Source: DATACQ01 sp036555515
GTDB taxonomy: Bacteria > Desulfobacterota > Binatia > UBA9968
NCBI GenBank assembly: GCA_036555515.1
Contig: DATBLC010000023.1
Location: 1-64,000, forward strand
Length of the DNA: 64,000 nt
Direction: 5' to 3'
Shown here: piece by piece, positions 56,360 through 64,000 of the stretch
Layout: every line of letters begins with the position of its first letter
Numbering within the stretch: position 1 is the stretch's first letter
The notes under the pieces: generated by a model
The model's database searches: none
The model's input: only the letters and a program-made list of their open reading frames with translations
What the model was told of the DNA's origin: nothing
Position numbers and translations under genes: made by a program

Positions 56360-57220
56360 TTGGTTATGTTTCAAAAAATGGTCGTGGCGGGTGTGGGGCT
56401 GATCGGTGGTTCCCTGGCGCTGGACATGCGCCGGCGCGGTCTGGTCAAAGAAATTATCGGCTATGGCCGCACCGAAGCTAACTTAAAGATCGCCAGACGA
56501 AAGGGCATTATCGACGGCTACTTCGTGAGCGAAGAAGAAATTCCGAGCGATACCGACTTTCTCATGCTGGGGACGCCCGTGCAAACCATCGTGCCACTGA
56601 CCAAGGCGTTCTTGCCGCGGCTCAAACGCGGCTGCATCGTGAGCGACGTCGGCAGCGTGAAAGGGGAAATCGTGCGCGGTATGGAGCGAATTTTACCCGC
56701 TGGCATTCACTTCGTTGGCTCCCATCCGATCGCGGGCAGCGAGCAGTGGGGCGCCGAAGCCGCCCGCGAAAATCTTTTCATGGGCCGGCTTTGTGTCTTA
56801 ACGCCGACGCGAAAAACCAACCGCGCGGCATTGAAAAAAATGGAGCTGCTTTGGCGTCGCGTCGGCTCCTACGTGGAAATCATCAATGCCAACCGGCATG
56901 ACCATATCCTGGGTGTGGTCAGCCATCTGCCCCATATGGCGGCTTTCGCGTTGGTTAACGCCCTCAATCAGACCAAATTGGATGGAGTTGATTTGAAACG
57001 TTATTGCGCCGGCGGTTTCAAAGACATTACCCGGATTGCGTCGAGCCGGCCGGAGCTTTGGCGCGACATCTGTTTGCTTAACCGCCGCGCCGTATCCAGA
57101 TCGCTGGGGACTTATATCCGCAGTCTCGAACGGATGAAACGCTGGGTCGATGGCGGCAATGGGCGCGCCCTTGACCGGGAATTCGCCAACGCCAATGAAG
57201 TACGAGAGCAACTCGGATGA
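56360..57220 (+). CDS. tyrA: prephenate/arogenate dehydrogenase
   Basis: A 286-residue NAD(P)-dependent enzyme: VVAGVGLIGGSLALDMRRRG is the Rossmann start, then GYGRTEANLKIARRKGIIDG, LGTPVQTI, GSVKGEIVRGME, and HFVGSHPIAGSEQWGAEAA with the catalytic His. HLPHMAAFALVNAL is in the helical C-terminal domain. I chose the TTG at 56360 because gaggag lies 8 bases ahead; an ATG two codons on is too far from it. The frame further upstream is only the repeat. It makes (hydroxyphenyl)pyruvate for Tyr. Confidence 0.94.
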   Translation: MVMFQKMVVAGVGLIGGSLALDMRRRGLVKEIIGYGRTEANLKIARRKGIIDGYFVSEEEIPSDTDFLMLGTPVQTIVPLTKAFLPRLKRGCIVSDVGSVKGEIVRGMERILPAGIHFVGSHPIAGSEQWGAEAARENLFMGRLCVLTPTRKTNRAALKKMELLWRRVGSYVEIINANRHDHILGVVSHLPHMAAFALVNALNQTKLDGVDLKRYCAGGFKDITRIASSRPELWRDICLLNRRAVSRSLGTYIRSLERMKRWVDGGNGRALDREFANANEVREQLG

Positions 57221-57229
57221 AATCGAAGA

Positions 57230-57285
57230 GTTCAAATCGTTCAAGCCGTTCAAAACGTTTGGAACGCTTTGAACCCGGTTCAAGC
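57230..57285. repeat. 9-nt GTTCAA inverted array, family I, copy 6 (no spacer)
   Basis: Units gttcaaatc, gttcaagcc, gttcaaaac, gtttggaac, gctttgaac, then cccggttcaagc. The direction flips after the third unit. It lies between tyrA and aroA, starting 9 bases after the tyrA stop. Confidence 0.8.
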
Positions 57286-57345
57286 GAGTTTACTGCGCAG
57301 TTCGTTTGTCGCCTTCACCGGACAATGAACAGTTAACATGGTCGT

Positions 57346-58632
57346 ATGAGACGGATTGAACCTGCTAAGAAACCGCTCCGTGGAGAAATCGCCGTTCCCG
57401 GAGACAAGTCCATCGCCCACCGCGCGGTGATACTGGCGAGCGTCGCGCGGGGCCAGAGCCGTATTTTCAATCTTTCCGGTGGCGACGACAACTCGCGTAC
57501 CGTCAGGGCGTTGCGCCAGCTAGGCGTGGAAATTTTTCGTTCAGGTGAGGCGCTTTGCGTCGAAGGCAAGGGATGGGACGGACTTCAAGCGCCGGCGGCG
57601 GTCGTCGACTGCGGCAACTCCGGCACCACCATGCGACTGATGTCCGGCCTGTTGGCCGGCCGGCCGTTTGTCAGCAGGCTCGACGGCGACGGCTCGTTGC
57701 GCCGCCGGCCAATGCAAAGAATTATCGATCCGTTGAGTCTGATGGGCGCAAAAATCGCCAGTGCGGCGGGCAATGGTTTGGCGCCGCTCGAAATCCACGG
57801 CGGCAGGCTCCATGGCATTCACTACCCGATGCCCATCGCCAGCGCCCAGGTAAAGTCGGCGATCCTGCTGGCGGCGCTTCAAGCCGAGGGCAAAACGACT
57901 CTGGAAGAACCGGTCAAATCCCGCGACCACACCGAAGTGATGCTCGCCGGCTTCGGCTGCCGCGTCAGCGCGCAGGGAAACGTCGTCACCTTGGCAGGAG
58001 GACAGAGCCTCGTGGCCCAAAACGTGCGCATTCCCGGCGACCTTTCATCGGCGGCATTTTTCCTGGTGGCCGCCGCGACTGTACCGGGTTCCGATATCGC
58101 GATTCGCAACGTGGGTTGCAATCCGACGCGTGATGGAATCATAGAAGTTCTAAGACGTATGGGCGCTGCCATCGAGTTCATGAATGTGCGCAGCGAAGCG
58201 GGCGAAAGGGTGGCTGATCTGAGAGTGCGCGGCAGCGCGCTGCGCGGCATCGAGGTGGAGCCGGAGCTGGCGGCCAGGACCATCGATGAATATCCCATCT
58301 TGTCAGTCGCGGCCGCCTTGGCTAGCGGGGTGACGACGTTTTCAGGCGTCAAGGAACTGCGCTATAAGGAGTCGGACCGCATCGCCGCCATGACCGAGGG
58401 GCTGCGGCGTCTTGGCGCTAAGGTAGAGGAACGGGAAGACGGCATGACCATTTACGGCGGCGGCGGTTTGCGCCGCGCCGCGGTACGTAGTTTCGCGGAT
58501 CACCGGGTGGCCATGTCGTTCGCCGTCGCGGCTCTTTCCAGCGACGGCGGTATCGAGATCGACGACGCCGGCTGCGCCGATATTTCGTTCCCGACGTTCT
58601 TTGACTTAATGGATAAAATGCGGTTGCAATGA
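57346..58632 (+). CDS. aroA: 3-phosphoshikimate 1-carboxyvinyltransferase (EPSP synthase)
   Basis: A 428-residue shikimate pathway enzyme. GEIAVPGDKSIAHRAVILAS is the substrate-binding start; DCGNSGTTMRLMSGLLAG is the conserved S3P loop; DHTEVMLAGFG and RYKESDRIAAM follow; DHRVAMSFAVAAL is near the C-terminus. In the S3P loop the segment is GNSGTTMR and the first lobe has S-G-G-D-D-N-S. I do not assign glyphosate class. Part of the pheA-hisC-tyrA-aroA-cmk-rpsA run typical of Deltaproteobacteria. Confidence 0.96.
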   Translation: MRRIEPAKKPLRGEIAVPGDKSIAHRAVILASVARGQSRIFNLSGGDDNSRTVRALRQLGVEIFRSGEALCVEGKGWDGLQAPAAVVDCGNSGTTMRLMSGLLAGRPFVSRLDGDGSLRRRPMQRIIDPLSLMGAKIASAAGNGLAPLEIHGGRLHGIHYPMPIASAQVKSAILLAALQAEGKTTLEEPVKSRDHTEVMLAGFGCRVSAQGNVVTLAGGQSLVAQNVRIPGDLSSAAFFLVAAATVPGSDIAIRNVGCNPTRDGIIEVLRRMGAAIEFMNVRSEAGERVADLRVRGSALRGIEVEPELAARTIDEYPILSVAAALASGVTTFSGVKELRYKESDRIAAMTEGLRRLGAKVEEREDGMTIYGGGGLRRAAVRSFADHRVAMSFAVAALSSDGGIEIDDAGCADISFPTFFDLMDKMRLQ

Positions 58633-58677
58633 GAGTCAAGACAGAGGATAGTCGCTGCACTAAGGGTACAGTTTGGG

Positions 58678-59367
58678 ATGAACGATGTGATTGTCGCGAT
58701 TGACGGACCGTCTGGAGCAGGAAAGAGCACGCTGGCGAAACGGTTGGCCAAAGAACTTGGGTTTACCTATTTAGACACCGGTGCCATGTACCGCGCGCTG
58801 GCATTGAAAGTATTACGGCAAGGGATAGACCTGGGTGACGAAAGACGGCTGGCGGCACTGGTGTGCGACACCGACATTGGGCTGCAGGAAAGCGACGGTC
58901 GGTTGAAGGTGATGCTCGACGGCGTGGATGTCGCGGACTTGATTCGCACGCCCGAAGTAAGCCAGATGGCGTCCAAGGTCTCGGCGCAAAAGATCGTGCG
59001 CCAGAGACTGCTGGAGCTGCAACGCGCGGCTGCTGAAAAAGGCGATATCGTCGCCGAAGGGCGCGACATCGGTACGGTGATTTTTCCCGACGCGGAATTC
59101 AAAATCTATCTCGACGCATCGATCGAGGAGCGGGCGCGACGGCGCTACGAGGAATTGCGCGCCGGCGGGCGGCGAGTCTCATTAGAAGCGACGGTGCGCG
59201 AGCTCAAGGAGCGCGACCAGCGCGACAGCGAGCGCGACCTGGCGCCGCTTTGCAAGGCGGCGGATGCAGTGGCGATCGACTCCTCCGGGCTCGCGGCGAA
59301 TGCCGTGGCGGAGCGCGTCATTGAATTGATACGATCAGAATTGAACAAGGATTCACAAACCAAGTAG
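58678..59367 (+). CDS. cmk: cytidylate kinase
   Basis: A 229-residue CMP kinase. P-loop AIDGPSGAGKSTLAKRLA; YLDTGAMYRALALKV is the conserved D-T-G-x-M-YR motif; AEGRDIGTVIFPDAEFKIYL is the Arg-rich CMP site; ERDQRDSERDLAPL is the lid. It has all family motifs. Found between aroA and rpsA as in many Proteobacteria. Confidence 0.96.
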   Translation: MNDVIVAIDGPSGAGKSTLAKRLAKELGFTYLDTGAMYRALALKVLRQGIDLGDERRLAALVCDTDIGLQESDGRLKVMLDGVDVADLIRTPEVSQMASKVSAQKIVRQRLLELQRAAAEKGDIVAEGRDIGTVIFPDAEFKIYLDASIEERARRRYEELRAGGRRVSLEATVRELKERDQRDSERDLAPLCKAADAVAIDSSGLAANAVAERVIELIRSELNKDSQTK

Positions 59368-59384
59368 ATCGGAGCTAGGGTTTC

Positions 59385-61124
59385 ATGGCCGAACATGATG
59401 TAAACAAAGGCGCCGACGCGGGCGGCCCTACCGAGTTTGAAGCGCTATTCGAGGAAAGCCTGCGCACGGTAAAACCGGGAGGTATCGTCAAGGGACGGGT
59501 GGTGGGGGTCACGGCGACCCATGTCTTGATAGACGTCGGCTACAAGTCCGAAGGCCAAATTCCGATTCAGGAGTTCACCGATCGGCAGGGGAAACTTCAG
59601 GTTAAAGTGGGCGATGAAGTCGACGTTTATTTCGCTTCGTCCGAAGGGGAAAACGGCGGTATTGTCTTGTCGCGACAACGCGCCGAAAGCATAAAAATCT
59701 GGGAGGAGCTGGAGAAGGCCTTCAACGAGGGGCGCGCCGTCGAGGGAGCGATTGTCGGCAAGGTCAAGGGCGGCTTCAAAGTCGATGTCGGCGTGCCTGC
59801 GTTTCTGCCGGGGTCCCATGTGGAAATCCGGCCAAGCCGGAACCTGGATAAGTTTATCGGTACTACGGACCGATTCGAAGTGGTGAAGTTCAATCGCGCG
59901 CGCGGCAACGTGGTGGTCTCGCGCCGCACGCTCCTGGAAAAAGAACGGGATGTTCTCAAGCACGAAGTTCTTAAAGTGATCGAAGAGGGCGTGATCCTTG
60001 AAGGCACGGTAAAAAACATCACGGGATACGGCGCGTTCGTCGACCTAGGAGGCATTGACGGCATTCTGCATATCAGCGACATGTCCTGGGGCCGGATCGC
60101 CCATCCGTCGGAGATCGTCCAGGTCGGTGATAAGATCAAGGTCGTGGTGCTGAAATTCGACAGCGAAAAGGAAAGAATCTCCCTTGGCATGAAACAGTTG
60201 ACTCCCGATCCCTGGCATACGGTGACCGAAAAATACCCGGTGGGCGCCCGTGTTCAGGGTAAGGTGATCAGTCTAATGGACTACGGTGCTTTCGTCGAGC
60301 TTGAAAGCGGCATCGAGGGACTCATTCATATCTCCGAGATGTCGTGGACGAGAAAAATTGCCCACCCGTCCAAGCTGCTTCAGATTGGACAGGGCGTCGA
60401 AGTCGTGGTGCTCAATATCGACCCCGCGCATCGGCGCATCTCGCTCGGGCTCAAACAAGTCATGGCCAATCCGTGGGAAGAAGCCAAGGCAAAGTACCCG
60501 GTGGGGAGCGTTGTGAAAGGCCCGGTGCGAAATGTGACCGACTTCGGTATATTCGTCGGGATCGAAGAGGGCATCGACGGGCTGGTCCATATCTCGGATA
60601 TCCACTGGACCAAGAAAATCAAACATCCTTCGGAGCTTTATAAAAAGGGCGACGTGGTTGAGGCCAAAGTCCTGGGCGTCAATGTCGAAACCTCAAGATT
60701 CTCTCTCGGGATTAAACAGATGAACCCCGATCCCTGGCAAGTCGTCGCCCAACGCCACCCCGTGGGATCGCGCATCAAGGGACAGGTGACCAGCGTCCCC
60801 GATTTCGGCGTTTTTGTGCGCATCGAAGAGGGAATTGAAGGATTGATTCACGTATCCCAGCTCAGCACCGAGCGGATAGACAAGCCATCGAGCTTGTATA
60901 AACCGGGAGACGAGATTGAGGCGGAAGTCATCAATATCGATACCCAGGAGAAGAAGATCGGACTGAGCGTCAAGGCTTTGCGGCGATCGGAAGAGCGCCA
61001 GGAGATGGAGAACTATCTCAAGAAAGAAAAAGAAGGCGGTAGGTTCTCCTTCGAGTCGCTATTGAGCGATGAGTTGCGGTTGGACCGGGACGAGGAAGGG
61101 ACCGCCCGCCGCAAGGACAAGTGA
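59385..61124 (+). CDS. rpsA: 30S ribosomal protein S1
   Basis: A 579-residue S1 protein with six OB-fold S1 domains in tandem. Typical repeats: GIVKGRVVGVTATHVLIDVGYKSEGQIP (domain 1, shown in parts), GYGAFVDLGGIDGILHISDMSW, DYGAFVELESGIEGLIHISEMSW, DFGIFVGIEEGIDGLVHISDIHW and DFGVFVRIEEGIEGLIHVSQLS (each shortened to 20 residues or so in this description). The charged C-terminus is rich in Arg and Asp. It binds mRNA for initiation at weak Shine-Dalgarno sites, which fits the several weak ones here. Confidence 0.96.
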   Translation: MAEHDVNKGADAGGPTEFEALFEESLRTVKPGGIVKGRVVGVTATHVLIDVGYKSEGQIPIQEFTDRQGKLQVKVGDEVDVYFASSEGENGGIVLSRQRAESIKIWEELEKAFNEGRAVEGAIVGKVKGGFKVDVGVPAFLPGSHVEIRPSRNLDKFIGTTDRFEVVKFNRARGNVVVSRRTLLEKERDVLKHEVLKVIEEGVILEGTVKNITGYGAFVDLGGIDGILHISDMSWGRIAHPSEIVQVGDKIKVVVLKFDSEKERISLGMKQLTPDPWHTVTEKYPVGARVQGKVISLMDYGAFVELESGIEGLIHISEMSWTRKIAHPSKLLQIGQGVEVVVLNIDPAHRRISLGLKQVMANPWEEAKAKYPVGSVVKGPVRNVTDFGIFVGIEEGIDGLVHISDIHWTKKIKHPSELYKKGDVVEAKVLGVNVETSRFSLGIKQMNPDPWQVVAQRHPVGSRIKGQVTSVPDFGVFVRIEEGIEGLIHVSQLSTERIDKPSSLYKPGDEIEAEVINIDTQEKKIGLSVKALRRSEERQEMENYLKKEKEGGRFSFESLLSDELRLDRDEEGTARRKDK

Positions 61125-61162
61125 GAAAGCTGTGACGGGAACGACCCGCGCGAGGGGCACTC

Positions 61163-62062
61163 ATGTCTAGCCGCCATCCGATCTTGAAGGGATTAGGACT
61201 GCTCGGAGTCTTTATTCTGGTGGTCTTCGCCGCCGCGTTTTTCTTTGCTTACATGACCGGCGGGGAGTCCAAAGTCTTATCGATGCTGTCCGAAGACGGC
61301 GTCGGCGTAGTGCTCATCGACGGCGCTATCGATGATTCTCGCCCGGTGGTGGGCGAGCTCAAACGATTCAAAGACGCGCCGTGGATCAAAGCCTTGGTCG
61401 TGCGCATCGACTCGCCGGGCGGCGCCGTGGCGCCGACCCAGGAAATTTTCGCGGAAATCCGCAAAGCCAAAGCGGGCAAGCCGATCATCGCTTCCATGGG
61501 CGGCATGGCGACTTCAGGCGGTTATTATATTGCCAGTGCCTGCGACAAGATCGTCGCCAATCCCGGTACCCTGACCGGCTCCATCGGCGTGATCATGCAG
61601 CTCAGCAACGTCGAAGATCTGATGAAAAAGATCGGTGTTAAGGGTTACAATGTGAAAAGCGGCGCCAACAAGGATATAGGCTCGCCGTTTCAACCGTTGT
61701 CGACGGAGGGGCGAGATATCTTGCAGGCGCTGGTGGACAATGTCCACGGCCAATTCGTCAGCGCGGTGGCCAAGGGCCGGGACATGGATGAGGCGGCGGT
61801 CCGCAAGCTATCCGATGGGCGCGTTTATTCCGGGGCCCAGGCAAAAGAACTCGGATTGGTCGATCAGTTCGGCACCTTGGAGGATGCCATCGACCTCGCC
61901 GCCAAGCAGGCCGGAATCAAGACAGAGCCGGCGGTCTATTATTCGCGCACCGAACGGGAGAATTGGTGGGATAGAGTGTTCTTTGGAGCATTTGGCGTTA
62001 GAATACCGCGCCGGGAAACCAGCTGGCTGCGCTATGAATGGTCGCCGTCGTTGCTCCAATAA
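61163..62062 (+). CDS. sppA: signal peptide peptidase SppA (short form)
   Basis: A 299-residue S49 serine protease with one N-terminal membrane helix (about 11-31, LGVFILVVFAAAFFFAYM). The catalytic Ser is in GGMATSGGYYIASACDKI and the Lys probably in KSGANKDIGSPF; VVRIDSPGGAVAPTQEIF is the conserved second region. It degrades cleaved signal peptides in the membrane. It follows rpsA and precedes ihfB, a conserved order in Geobacter-type genomes. Confidence 0.94.
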   Translation: MSSRHPILKGLGLLGVFILVVFAAAFFFAYMTGGESKVLSMLSEDGVGVVLIDGAIDDSRPVVGELKRFKDAPWIKALVVRIDSPGGAVAPTQEIFAEIRKAKAGKPIIASMGGMATSGGYYIASACDKIVANPGTLTGSIGVIMQLSNVEDLMKKIGVKGYNVKSGANKDIGSPFQPLSTEGRDILQALVDNVHGQFVSAVAKGRDMDEAAVRKLSDGRVYSGAQAKELGLVDQFGTLEDAIDLAAKQAGIKTEPAVYYSRTERENWWDRVFFGAFGVRIPRRETSWLRYEWSPSLLQ

Positions 62063-62137
62063 CCAATTAACAGACGAAGTGCACGCGGCTCGCCGGCAGA
62101 AAGTCTAATTGCCTTTTTGGGGCGTGAGGGGGATGCC

Positions 62138-62461
62138 ATGACAAAAAGAGACTTGATCGACGAAGTGAACAAACGCTTTCCGCATCTCTCGCGAAGAGAT
62201 TCGGAAGTGATCATCAACGCCATCTTTGATTCCATGGTGGAGTCGCTGGCGCAAGGCGACCGCATAGAGATTCGTGGCTTTGGCAGTTTCGTGGTAAAGC
62301 ACCGCCGCGCGCGCCAGGGGCGCAACCCCAAGAGCGGCGAGCTAGTATCGGTGGCGGCCAAGCGCGTGCCGTTTTTCAAAGTCGGTAAGGAGCTACGCCT
62401 GCGGGTCGATGGCAAACCCTACGATCCCGAAGACATGGATGACGACGGAGCGGACGCGTGA
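62138..62461 (+). CDS. ihfB: integration host factor / HU-type DNA-binding protein, beta subunit
   Basis: A 107-residue HU/IHF protein. MTKRDLIDEVNKRFPHLSRR at the start, EIRGFGSFVVKHRRARQGRNPKSGE (shown in parts) as the DNA-binding arm with the intercalating Pro, and FFKVGKELR. The rpsA-sppA-ihfB context supports IhfB. The ATG at 62138 is preferred; the 7-codon extension has no support. An acidic C-terminus (DPEDMDDDGADA) is longer than usual. It ends in a 4-base overlap with the HIT gene. Confidence 0.93.
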   Translation: MTKRDLIDEVNKRFPHLSRRDSEVIINAIFDSMVESLAQGDRIEIRGFGSFVVKHRRARQGRNPKSGELVSVAAKRVPFFKVGKELRLRVDGKPYDPEDMDDDGADA

Positions 62462-62949
62462 AACAACTCTGGGCCCCCTGGAGAATGGTCTATATCGACC
62501 AGGGCGCCAACGACGACGGTTGCATTTTTTGTGCAAAAAGCCTGCAAAAAGACCCACGCGAGGCGTTGGTCTTGACCCAAACGAAACATTCGGTGGTCAT
62601 GCTCAATAAATACCCTTACAACAACGGCCATCTTCTGCTGGCGCCCAAGCGACATGAAAAAAAGCTCGATGATTTACCCCAGGACGAGCATGCTGACCTT
62701 CAGGAAACGCTGCGCTGTTCTGTCGCTATCGTCCGTGCCGTTCTCAGTCCGGGCGGCATCAACCTCGGCATGAATCTAGGCAAGTGCGCCGGGGCCGGAG
62801 TGGAGGATCATTTGCATTGGCACTTGGTGCCGCGTTGGGAAGGGGACACGAACTTCATGCCGGTCATAGGCGAGACGCGCGTCATGCCGCAACATTTGCT
62901 CGACAGCTACGACCGCTTGAAACCGCATTTTGAGAGCCTGGCGGGATGA
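62458..62949 (+). CDS. HIT family hydrolase/AP4A phosphorylase-like protein
   Basis: A 163-residue histidine-triad protein. HLHWHLVPRW is the HxHxH active site; CIFCAKS near residue 22 is the zinc CxxC of the AP4A-phosphorylase-like branch; NNGHLLLAPKRH gives the first His. KQLWAPWRMVYI at the start is diagnostic for that branch. It cleaves nucleoside phosphates or phosphoramidates. GTG start overlapping ihfB by 4 bases. Confidence 0.92.
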   Translation: MKQLWAPWRMVYIDQGANDDGCIFCAKSLQKDPREALVLTQTKHSVVMLNKYPYNNGHLLLAPKRHEKKLDDLPQDEHADLQETLRCSVAIVRAVLSPGGINLGMNLGKCAGAGVEDHLHWHLVPRWEGDTNFMPVIGETRVMPQHLLDSYDRLKPHFESLAG

Positions 62950-63030
62950 GAAGTAGACTCGAGCAGATACGATTGGCGCAAAGCGTGTCTGGGCAAAGTC
63001 GAAGGGACGCGAAAATTATTTATTAAAGCG

Positions 63031-63059
63031 GTTCTGTTGAAGATTTAAAAGGTTATAAT
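63031..63059 (+). promoter_or_regulatory. possible promoter of the terminal AAA+ gene
   Basis: A perfect -10 TATAAT at 63054-63059. The best -35 with 17-base spacing, gttctg at 63031, is weak; ttgaag at 63036 is too close. It stands 19 bases before the GTG start. Confidence 0.4.
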
Positions 63060-63078
63060 CTAAGGGAGGCCGAATCAC

Positions 63079-64000
63079 GTGAGCGAAGTAAAAACATTGG
63101 GGGAACTCAAAAAAAGCGGCGTCGCAGTCTTACCCGTGCGCGACGAGATGCGGAAAAATCTGGTGCATTACTTGGAGACGGGCAAACGGATACTGCCGGG
63201 CATCGTCGGCTACGACGAGACGGTCATTCCGGAAATTGAAAATGCGATTCTTTCCGGCCATCACATGGTATTCCTCGGCGAGCGCGGCCAGGGCAAGTCG
63301 CGCATCATTCGCGGGCTTGTCAGTCTTTTGGACGAGCGGATTCCGATCGTGCTGGGCTGCGAAATCAACGACAACCCCTACCACCCGATCTGCCGCGGCT
63401 GCCGCAAAAAGGCCGAAGAGATGGGCGATGATTTGCCCCTCGAGTGGATCGACCGCGACGCCCGCTATGGCGAAAAGCTCGCCACCCCGGATGTTTCCAT
63501 CGCCGATCTCGTCGGCGAGATCGATCCCATCAAAGTCGCCGAGGGACGCTATCTCGCGGACGAAGAAACGATCCATTACGGTCTTGTGCCGCGCACCAAC
63601 CGTGGCGTGTTCGCCATTAACGAGCTGCCCGACCTGACGGAAAAAGTGCAGGTCGGGTTATTCAACCTAATGGAGGAGAAAGACGTCCAGATAAAAGGCT
63701 ACAAGATCCGCCTGCCCCTGGATGTGGTCATCGTGGCGAGCGCCAACCCGGAGGATTACACCAGTCGGGGCCGGATCATCACGCCGCTCAAGGACCGCTT
63801 CGACATGCAGATCCGCACGCATTACCCGAAAAACATCGGCGACGAGCTGGCGATCATGGAACAGGAAGCCAGCTCCACGGCAAAGCGCAGCCGGAAAGTC
63901 GAAGTACCGGCCTTCATGAAGGAGATTCTCGGCTATCTGACCTTCGAGGCGCGCAAGTCCAACGAGATCAACCAGTCATCCGGCGTCAGCGTTCGTGTCA
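63079..64000 (+). CDS. MoxR/ChlI-type AAA+ ATPase (runs off the window)
   Basis: The first 307 codons of a magnesium-chelatase-subunit-I-like ATPase. GTG start with gggaggc 8 bases upstream. Walker A is GERGQGKSR (about 69-77), Walker B the stretch GVFAINELPDL, and sensor region VVIVASANPEDYTSRGRIITPL with the Arg finger near LKDRFDMQIRT. An insert C-x10-C-x2-C (CEINDNPYHPICRGC) follows the P-loop domain. By family it powers remodelling of a partner with a VWA domain, which may lie just beyond the window. Confidence 0.85.
   Translation, partial: MSEVKTLGELKKSGVAVLPVRDEMRKNLVHYLETGKRILPGIVGYDETVIPEIENAILSGHHMVFLGERGQGKSRIIRGLVSLLDERIPIVLGCEINDNPYHPICRGCRKKAEEMGDDLPLEWIDRDARYGEKLATPDVSIADLVGEIDPIKVAEGRYLADEETIHYGLVPRTNRGVFAINELPDLTEKVQVGLFNLMEEKDVQIKGYKIRLPLDVVIVASANPEDYTSRGRIITPLKDRFDMQIRTHYPKNIGDELAIMEQEASSTAKRSRKVEVPAFMKEILGYLTFEARKSNEINQSSGVSVRV

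Noticed and set aside
10508..57285. GTTCAA arrays as CRISPR or tandem microsatellites
   Set aside because: Units are 7-9 bases, variable and flip in the middle; there are no constant repeats of 23-37 bases with unique spacers and no cas genes.
1..64000. tRNA, rRNA, complete prophage or intact insertion sequence
   Set aside because: None was recognisable by reading; the only mobile DNA found is the MITE, its fragment, the intron remnant and the dispersed repeats.

Overview
The window reads as chromosomal DNA of a Gram-negative, soil-type bacterium related to the former Deltaproteobacteria (Desulfobacterota or Binatota-like). Four things suggest this: the gene order pheA-hisC-tyrA-aroA-cmk-rpsA-sppA-ihfB, the pair mutL-miaA, an LPS-core/heptose locus, and soil-type UbiD, CoxMLS and LigAB-like enzymes. 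Most of the window is GC-rich; a part of the glycosyltransferase region is clearly AT-richer. I saw no rRNA, tRNA or CRISPR array. The lineage is inferred from gene content only.

Layout. 0.2-1.7 kb: an ECF sigma / zinc anti-sigma / secreted-protein operon (minus strand). 1.9-4.2 kb: a zinc-ribbon membrane protein, TatA and a TonB-like protein. 4.2-4.9 kb: mobile-element debris, a group II intron 5' remnant joined to the end of a small transposon. 4.9-10.2 kb: a one-carbon operon, folD-gcvT-gcvH-gcvPA-gcvPB (minus strand). 10.7-14.2 kb: a ring-cleavage-type cluster of alpha/beta hydrolase, LigA-like, LigB-like dioxygenase and VOC protein. A 178-bp sequence lies after the LigB stop and again, inverted, at the window start.

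14.3-35.9 kb is devoted to LPS and the envelope: a Trm112-like protein, two heptosyltransferases, three divergent Kdo/WaaP-type kinases, a GT4, an MsbA-like flippase, four GT2 enzymes and a GT2-methyltransferase fusion, a WaaE-like GT2 and another GT4. The heptose kinase rfaE1 then runs without gaps into yicC-gmk-spoT, while rfaE2 with rpmB lies opposite. 36.0-42.6 kb: a UbiD decarboxylase with a promoter and a strong terminator, a BNR-repeat protein and a three-subunit molybdenum hydroxylase. 42.8-51.3 kb: a secreted DUF151-PDZ protein, a complete MITE, mutL-miaA, an M20 peptidase, an ADA-like lipoprotein and a CobW GTPase behind a 20-bp perfect palindrome. 51.4-53.9 kb: an SDR, an O-methyltransferase and a pseudouridine synthase. 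54.1-62.9 kb: the aromatic amino acid / cmk / rpsA / sppA / ihfB / HIT run. The window ends inside a ChlI/MoxR-type AAA+ gene.

The most unusual feature is a set of short intergenic repeat families. The clearest is an array of 9-nt units GTTCAANNN that flips to its reverse complement, found six times, mostly between co-directional genes inside operons. A 7-nt relative (three copies) and other hairpin families accompany it. I know of no name for these.
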